From positions 146,346 through 210,345 of the forward strand of contig NZ_CYGY02000046.1 of the NCBI RefSeq assembly GCF_900007165.1: 64,000 nt of DNA, read 5' to 3'. Position numbers and translations under genes: made by a program. The DNA comes from Paraburkholderia piptadeniae (lineage in GTDB: Bacteria > Pseudomonadota > Gammaproteobacteria > Burkholderiales > Burkholderiaceae). This document shows, in pieces, positions 60,215 through 64,000 of this stretch (its first letter is position 1; every line of letters starts with the position of its first letter). The notes below the pieces were generated by a model, which was not told the origin of the DNA, made no database searches, and worked only from the letters and a program-made list of their open reading frames with translations.

Positions 60215-60487
60215 ATGGCTATTCAGACAATCAAGCGGTGGGGAAACAGTCTCGCGGTGAGAATTCCCGCGAGCCTGGCTGAGGAATTGCATCTGCGCGA
60301 AGATCAGGAAGTCGACATGGTGGTGGCGGACGGCGCGCTGGTCGCAACGCCTGCCGTCAAGACGTTCAGCTGGGACGAGTATCGCGAGCAGCTCGCCGCG
60401 AGGCCGAACGACGTGCATCCGACTATCGATCCTGGCGTTGCGGTGGGTTCCGAACTTGCCGACCCAACGGACCAGGACGACTGGTAA
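60215..60487 (+). CDS. MazE/AbrB-type antitoxin
   Basis: A 90-residue DNA-binding antitoxin. The swapped-hairpin AbrB domain is IQTIKRWGNSLAVRIPASLAEELHLREDQEVDMVV (about 3-37). The acidic C-terminus (DEYREQ, ending ADPTDQDDW) is the usual toxin-wrapping tail. GAAGGTGG precedes ATG 60215. The toxin gene follows after 8 bases. It likely represses its own promoter through the palindromes upstream. Confidence 0.93.
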   Translation: MAIQTIKRWGNSLAVRIPASLAEELHLREDQEVDMVVADGALVATPAVKTFSWDEYREQLAARPNDVHPTIDPGVAVGSELADPTDQDDW

Positions 60488-60495
60488 GGAGCAAC

Positions 60496-60840
60496 ATGAA
60501 AAACGGCGTTCCCGAGATCGGCGATGTGTTGTGGATCAGGCTCGAACCCGTCGTCGGGCACGAGCAGGGCGGCGGGTATCCACGGCCCGTTGTCGTCTTG
60601 TCACACGAGGCGCACAACGGTCCCACGCACCGTATCGTGGCCGTGCCCTGCACGACAAAGGCGCGCGGATTCTCGACGGAGATTCCGGTTTCCGCGTTGC
60701 CGAAGCCCTGTGTCGCGTTGATCGATCAGATCACTACGCTCGATTGGGTCGCGCGGCGTGGCGAGTATCGGGAAGAGCGCGTCGCGCAAGGCGAACTCGA
60801 TGCGATTCGCCGCAGCCTGAAAGCGTTCCTGATGGCGTGA
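60496..60840 (+). CDS. MazF/PemK-type toxin endoribonuclease
   Basis: A 114-residue toxin expected to cut mRNA. It has the PemK/MazF core: PEIGDVLWIRLEPV (about 6-19), GGGYPRPVVVLSHEAHN (about 25-41), RIVAVPCTTKARGFSTEIPV (about 46-65) and VALIDQITTLDW (about 73-84). The family's catalytic Arg and Thr lie in YPRP and CTTK. AAGGAG precedes the start. It is paired with the upstream antitoxin gene. Confidence 0.93.
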   Translation: MKNGVPEIGDVLWIRLEPVVGHEQGGGYPRPVVVLSHEAHNGPTHRIVAVPCTTKARGFSTEIPVSALPKPCVALIDQITTLDWVARRGEYREERVAQGELDAIRRSLKAFLMA

Positions 60841-60975
60841 CGACAGGATGCACGCCTCGTGCATCGCCGTGAGCCAATGTGCGACGGCGAGTCGCGTCCC
60901 GAGCCACCGGCGGCGCGTGACGTGCGCTGCGAACAGCGCGGCGGCCAGCATTCGTCGCTCGCAGCCGCGCGCTCT

Positions 60976-61695
60976 CTACTCGAGCCGGCCCGCCATGCAC
61001 GCTTGCAGCGTTCGCCGCTGTTTGCCTTGCGAGTCGAAGTTCGCTTCATCGAGCCATTCCGCGAAGCCCGCGCGCAGCGCCGGCCATTCGCTGTCGATGA
61101 TCGAGAACCACGCGGTGTCTCGATTGCGGCCCTTGTAGGTCACGGCCTGGCGGAAGATGCCTTCGAACGTGAAGCCGAAGCGCGCCGCCGCAGCGCGCGA
61201 AGGCGCGTTCAGCGCATCGCATTTCCATTCGAAGCGCCGGTAGCCCAATTCGTCGAACACGCGCTGCATCAGCAGAAAGATCGCTTCCGTCGCCATGCGC
61301 GTTTTTTGCAGGCGCTGCGAAAACACGACGAAACCGACTTCGATCACGCCGTTCGACTTGTCGATGCGCATCAGCGAAAGCGTGCCGACGGCCTTGCCCG
61401 TCGCCAGATCGATGACGGCGTAGTGCAGCGGATCAGGCGATGCAGCGAGGGCGGTGAGGCAGTCGCGATACGCCTCGCGCGTACCGAACGGGCCGACGGA
61501 AAGATACGTCCAGTCGCGGGCGTCGGGCGCGGCGCTATAGGCGTCGTACAGATCGTCGAGATGACGCTCGACGTTCACGCGTTCGAGCCGGCAATAGCGT
61601 CCCGTCATCGGCTGATCGCCCGGCGCTTTGGCTGGCTGCCAGTTCGGCATCGGTTCGCCGATCGGCTGGCCGTATTCGTTGACTCGCTGCCCCAC
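60976..61695 (-). CDS. GNAT acetyltransferase, RimL-like
   Basis: A 239-residue GNAT protein. It opens with a conserved N-terminal part (NEYGQPIGEPMPNWQPA, about 6-22). The catalytic domain follows: AVIDLATGKAVGTLSLMRIDKSNGVIEVGFVVFSQRLQKTRMATEAIFLLMQRVF (about 115-168) and WKCDALNAPSRAAAARFGFTFEG (about 178-200). GTG 61695 is chosen because GGGAG is well placed upstream; the longer frame has no family match. It is divergent from the DUF2252 gene. The substrate is unknown. Confidence 0.9.
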   Translation of the reverse strand: MGQRVNEYGQPIGEPMPNWQPAKAPGDQPMTGRYCRLERVNVERHLDDLYDAYSAAPDARDWTYLSVGPFGTREAYRDCLTALAASPDPLHYAVIDLATGKAVGTLSLMRIDKSNGVIEVGFVVFSQRLQKTRMATEAIFLLMQRVFDELGYRRFEWKCDALNAPSRAAAARFGFTFEGIFRQAVTYKGRNRDTAWFSIIDSEWPALRAGFAEWLDEANFDSQGKQRRTLQACMAGRLE

Positions 61696-61930
61696 GTTGT
61701 TCTCCCGTCGTGTGTGCGTTTTGAAGTATGCCAAGCGGGCAAGATACGGCAAACGCAGCGCGTCCGTAAGAACCAGCCTGGCCGGATTCGATGGAGCCAG
61801 CGCCGACCGCGGCGAGCGGGCACGGAACGACAGTTGCTGGCCGTGCGCATGCCGACACGCGAGCCGCATGCGTCGAGGCGCCACGGAGTCACGCTGCGGA
61901 CTTTTGGAACTGAAAGGCTGTCGATACAGA

Positions 61931-63181
61931 ATGAAAGTGATCGAACACCATCCTTGGGAGGCCCGCATGCTCGATGTCGCCGATGAAATCTCCCGCTTCA
62001 ACGCCGGCCGTGACCCCGAACGCCTTGCGATGAAGTACGCGCGCATGCGCACCTCGGCGTTCGTGTTCCTGCGCGGTACCTGCCATCTGTTCTACAAGCG
62101 CGTGTCGAAGGGCAGCTTGCTGGAAAGCTCGCCGCACGCGTGGATTTGCGGCGACATGCACCTGGAAAATTTCGGCAGCTACAAGGGCGACAACCGGCTC
62201 ATCTACTTCGACATCAACGATTTCGACGAGGCCTGCCTCGCGCCGTGTCTGTTCGAGATGATCCGTCTGCTGACGAGCGTGCTTGTCGCCGCCGACGATC
62301 TGAAACTCAGCCGCGCCGAGGCCCTCGCGCTATGCCACATCGCCGTCGATTCCTATGCGGCCGCGCTGCGTTTCGGCAAGGCGCGCTGGATCGAAGAGGA
62401 AACGGCCGGGGGGATGGTCGCCGAGCTTTTCGCTGCGCTGCATCAGCGCTCGCGCGTCGATCACCTGAACCGGCGCACCGAACTGAAGGGCAAGAAGCGG
62501 ACGCTGCGCGTCGACGGCAAGAAGGCGCTGCCCGTTACCGACAAAACGCGCGAGAAAATCACCGCGTTCATGGGCGACCTTGCCGGGCGCGAGCCGAATC
62601 CGGCTTTCTACGAGATCATCGATGTCGCGCGCCGCATCGCGGGCACGGGCAGTCTGGGCGTCGACCGCTACGTGATTCTGGTCGAAGGCAAGGGCTCGCC
62701 CGACGGCAACTATCTGCTCGACATGAAGCTCGCGCTGCCGTCCGCGACCGCGCCGAACGTCAATACGCTGCAACCTCGATGGGCGAGCGAGGCGGAACGC
62801 GTCGTCGAGATACAGCGGCGCGATCAGGTGGTGTCTCAGGCATTCCTGCATGCCGTCGAATTCGAAAAGCGCCCGTATGTGCTGCGCGGCCTGCAGCCAT
62901 CCGAGGACCGCGTCGCGCTGGAGAACTGGAACGGAAAGCTGCCGCGGCTGGAAAGCGTCGTGCGCAACATGGCGGAACTGGTCGCGTGGGCGCACTTTCG
63001 CAGCAGCGGACGGCAGACTTCCGCCATTGCCGATGACTTGATCGCATTCGGCGAAAAGAGCAAATGGCAGCTCGCGCTGATCGATCTGGCGACGCAGTGC
63101 GAAGCACAGGTCGTCAGCGACTGGCAGGCGTACTGCAAGGCATTCGATGCCGGGGCTTTTGATCTGACCGCGAAAAGCTGA
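61931..63181 (+). CDS. DUF2252 family protein (kinase-like fold)
   Basis: A 416-residue protein of DUF2252: KYARMRTSAFVFLRGTCHLFYKR (about 35-57), WICGDMHLENFGSYKGDNRLIYFDINDFDEA (about 71-101, the catalytic-loop-like H-x-x-N and D-x-N/D motifs of aminoglycoside-kinase-like folds), RRIAGTGSLGVDRYVILVEGKG (about 236-257) and RVVEIQRRDQVVSQAFLHAV. It probably phosphorylates a small molecule; the substrate is unknown. ATG 61931 is used; the longer frame upstream is unrelated. Confidence 0.9.
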   Translation: MKVIEHHPWEARMLDVADEISRFNAGRDPERLAMKYARMRTSAFVFLRGTCHLFYKRVSKGSLLESSPHAWICGDMHLENFGSYKGDNRLIYFDINDFDEACLAPCLFEMIRLLTSVLVAADDLKLSRAEALALCHIAVDSYAAALRFGKARWIEEETAGGMVAELFAALHQRSRVDHLNRRTELKGKKRTLRVDGKKALPVTDKTREKITAFMGDLAGREPNPAFYEIIDVARRIAGTGSLGVDRYVILVEGKGSPDGNYLLDMKLALPSATAPNVNTLQPRWASEAERVVEIQRRDQVVSQAFLHAVEFEKRPYVLRGLQPSEDRVALENWNGKLPRLESVVRNMAELVAWAHFRSSGRQTSAIADDLIAFGEKSKWQLALIDLATQCEAQVVSDWQAYCKAFDAGAFDLTAKS

Positions 63182-63549
63182 CGGCGCGATGAGGCCGCCG
63201 CTTGCGGACGAGCCGCGAAATCGATCGCGCCGCGAAATCGATCGCTACGTGTAGAAGCGCGCTATTCGCGCGACCGGCCTGGAGAGCAGACCGCAACGTG
63301 ACTGTCCGGAGCGCCGAACATATCCCGCCGCCACATTCGAAAAATACGAATAAGTTAGCGGGCTGGACGCCAGCGAGGGAGTATGTAAATCTGGCGATGG
63401 CGTCGTGGCGGAATGCGCGTCGTTTTTCGGGCTCGTTCGCCCTGCATTTCCTGAACCAGGTCTTTACCCGACGCCGCGCACGGGCGCGCTGCCCGTGGGG
63501 CATGAACAATGCCTTCCTATGAGTCACTTCCACAACAGGAGACGGCACT
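63182..63549. other. Intergenic region with a short tandem duplication
   Basis: About 370 bases between the DUF2252 gene and the last small gene. Frames of 106 (plus) and 144 (minus) residues overlap here but lack any recognisable feature. The only clear structure is the 17-base duplication listed separately. Confidence 0.5.
63212..63245. repeat. Perfect 17-base tandem duplication
   Basis: GCCGCGAAATCGATCGC occurs twice head to tail (63212-63228 and 63229-63245), with no mismatch. Confidence 0.95.
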
Positions 63550-63879
63550 ATGGAAATCGAAGCGACCGCATGGTTCCCGCTGGACGACTATGCGCCCGTG
63601 AGGGACGGGTGGTACGAAGTCCAGCTTGTGAGCGGAGAGACGGCATTCGCCAAATTCGCGGACGGCGGATGGACCGAAAGGCCGCTCCTCGTGTTCACAC
63701 ACTGGCGCGGGTTGAGCGAAGATCCCGCGCGCGTGGACGAACCGGAAACCATCGACGCGGAAGCCACGGCAGCAGAAGGCGTGCGCGCTGCGTGGAATGC
63801 ATTCTTCCCGGGCGCGAACGGGGAGGCGCACAAACCGCACGACATCTCGCACGGCAAGCCGCCACCCATCACGCACTGA
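63550..63879 (+). CDS. Hypothetical protein, 109 residues
   Basis: A soluble protein: EIEATAWFPLDDYAPVRDGWYEVQLVSGETAFAKFADGGWTERPLLVFTHWRGLSED (about 2-58), which looks like a beta-rich compact fold. A more variable C-terminus ends GKPPPITH. AGGAG lies upstream of the ATG. The family is not recognised. It stands alone at the right edge. Confidence 0.7.
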   Translation: MEIEATAWFPLDDYAPVRDGWYEVQLVSGETAFAKFADGGWTERPLLVFTHWRGLSEDPARVDEPETIDAEATAAEGVRAAWNAFFPGANGEAHKPHDISHGKPPPITH

Positions 63880-64000
63880 CTCCTCGCACCCATGCGGACC
63901 TGCGGACGGCGCGTCGGCGCCGCCGCTCGTTTCAGCGTCAACTGCCGTTCTGTCACGGGGCCCTCGCGTTTTTCCCCGCTTCGCTAGTATCCCGAGTTAA

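Noticed and set aside
60847..60865. Hairpin GATGCACG-cct-CGTGCATC considered as the mazEF terminator
   Set aside because: Only an 8-base stem without a T-run on either strand. It may slow transcription between the convergent genes but is not a convincing terminator.
63202..63522. A 106-residue plus-strand frame before the last gene
   Set aside because: TTG start without ribosome site, Arg/Ala-rich composition, and it contains the 17-base duplication. A chance frame is more likely.

Overview
The window is GC-rich DNA of Burkholderiaceae type, most likely Paraburkholderia or Burkholderia. This rests on its dispersed hopanoid locus, a gram-negative OmpC-like porin, an HpnN/MlaA/HpnM trafficking set, many lipoproteins, and frequent GTG/TTG starts and ATGA stop-start overlaps. 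I see no tRNA, rRNA, CRISPR array, insertion sequence or phage. The species call is inference.

Layout. 1-1905 (-): a hybrid sensor kinase cut by the left edge. 2567-4548 (+): a cheY-like / cheC-like / diguanylate cyclase operon behind a near-consensus FliA (sigma-28) promoter. 5572-22446: the hopanoid region, in several transcription units. These are hpnD-hpnE-shc-hpnG, a thioesterase, mlaA-like plus hpnN (-), hpnM, hpnH plus ispH (-), hpnB plus a lytic transglycosylase, and hpnA (-). Together they cover presqualene diphosphate to squalene to hopene, adenosyl addition and removal, isoprenoid supply, and probable transport between membranes. hpnC is not in the window.

22525-45265: accessory metabolism and stress genes. 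They include an orphan egtD-like methyltransferase, an EamA transporter, a secreted NUC1 nuclease overlapping a small acidic gene, and a rubrerythrin / Fe-S oxidoreductase / DUF3501 set. Also here are a MocR regulator divergent from a GNAT gene, a probably leaderless arsR with an SRPBCC partner, aroG, a glutathionyl-hydroquinone reductase divergent from a LysR gene, cytochrome b561 with a family 2 glycosyltransferase, a Rieske oxygenase, and a porin with a 0.5-kb AT-rich upstream region.

45498-48201 (+): two DGPF/YCII proteins, a VOC protein and an ECF42-type sigma factor, with a candidate ECF42 promoter. 48243-49498: xapX with a decayed partial duplicate, and a quinone-oxidoreductase-like gene. 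52414-57768 (+): an envelope module of WxxGxW-repeat proteins, a 34-residue lipoprotein, ECF sigma, anti-sigma, a CpxP/Spy-like sensor, DUF1800, DUF1501 and another WxxGxW lipoprotein. 58032-63879: two VOC proteins, two acetyltransferases, a MazEF-type toxin-antitoxin pair with well-placed operators, a DUF2252 protein and a small unknown protein.

The best leads for undescribed biology are the ECF/DUF1800/DUF1501/WxxGxW module, the FliA-driven CheC-diguanylate cyclase operon, the nuclease/acidic-protein overlap, and the rubrerythrin/Fe-S/DUF3501 set.
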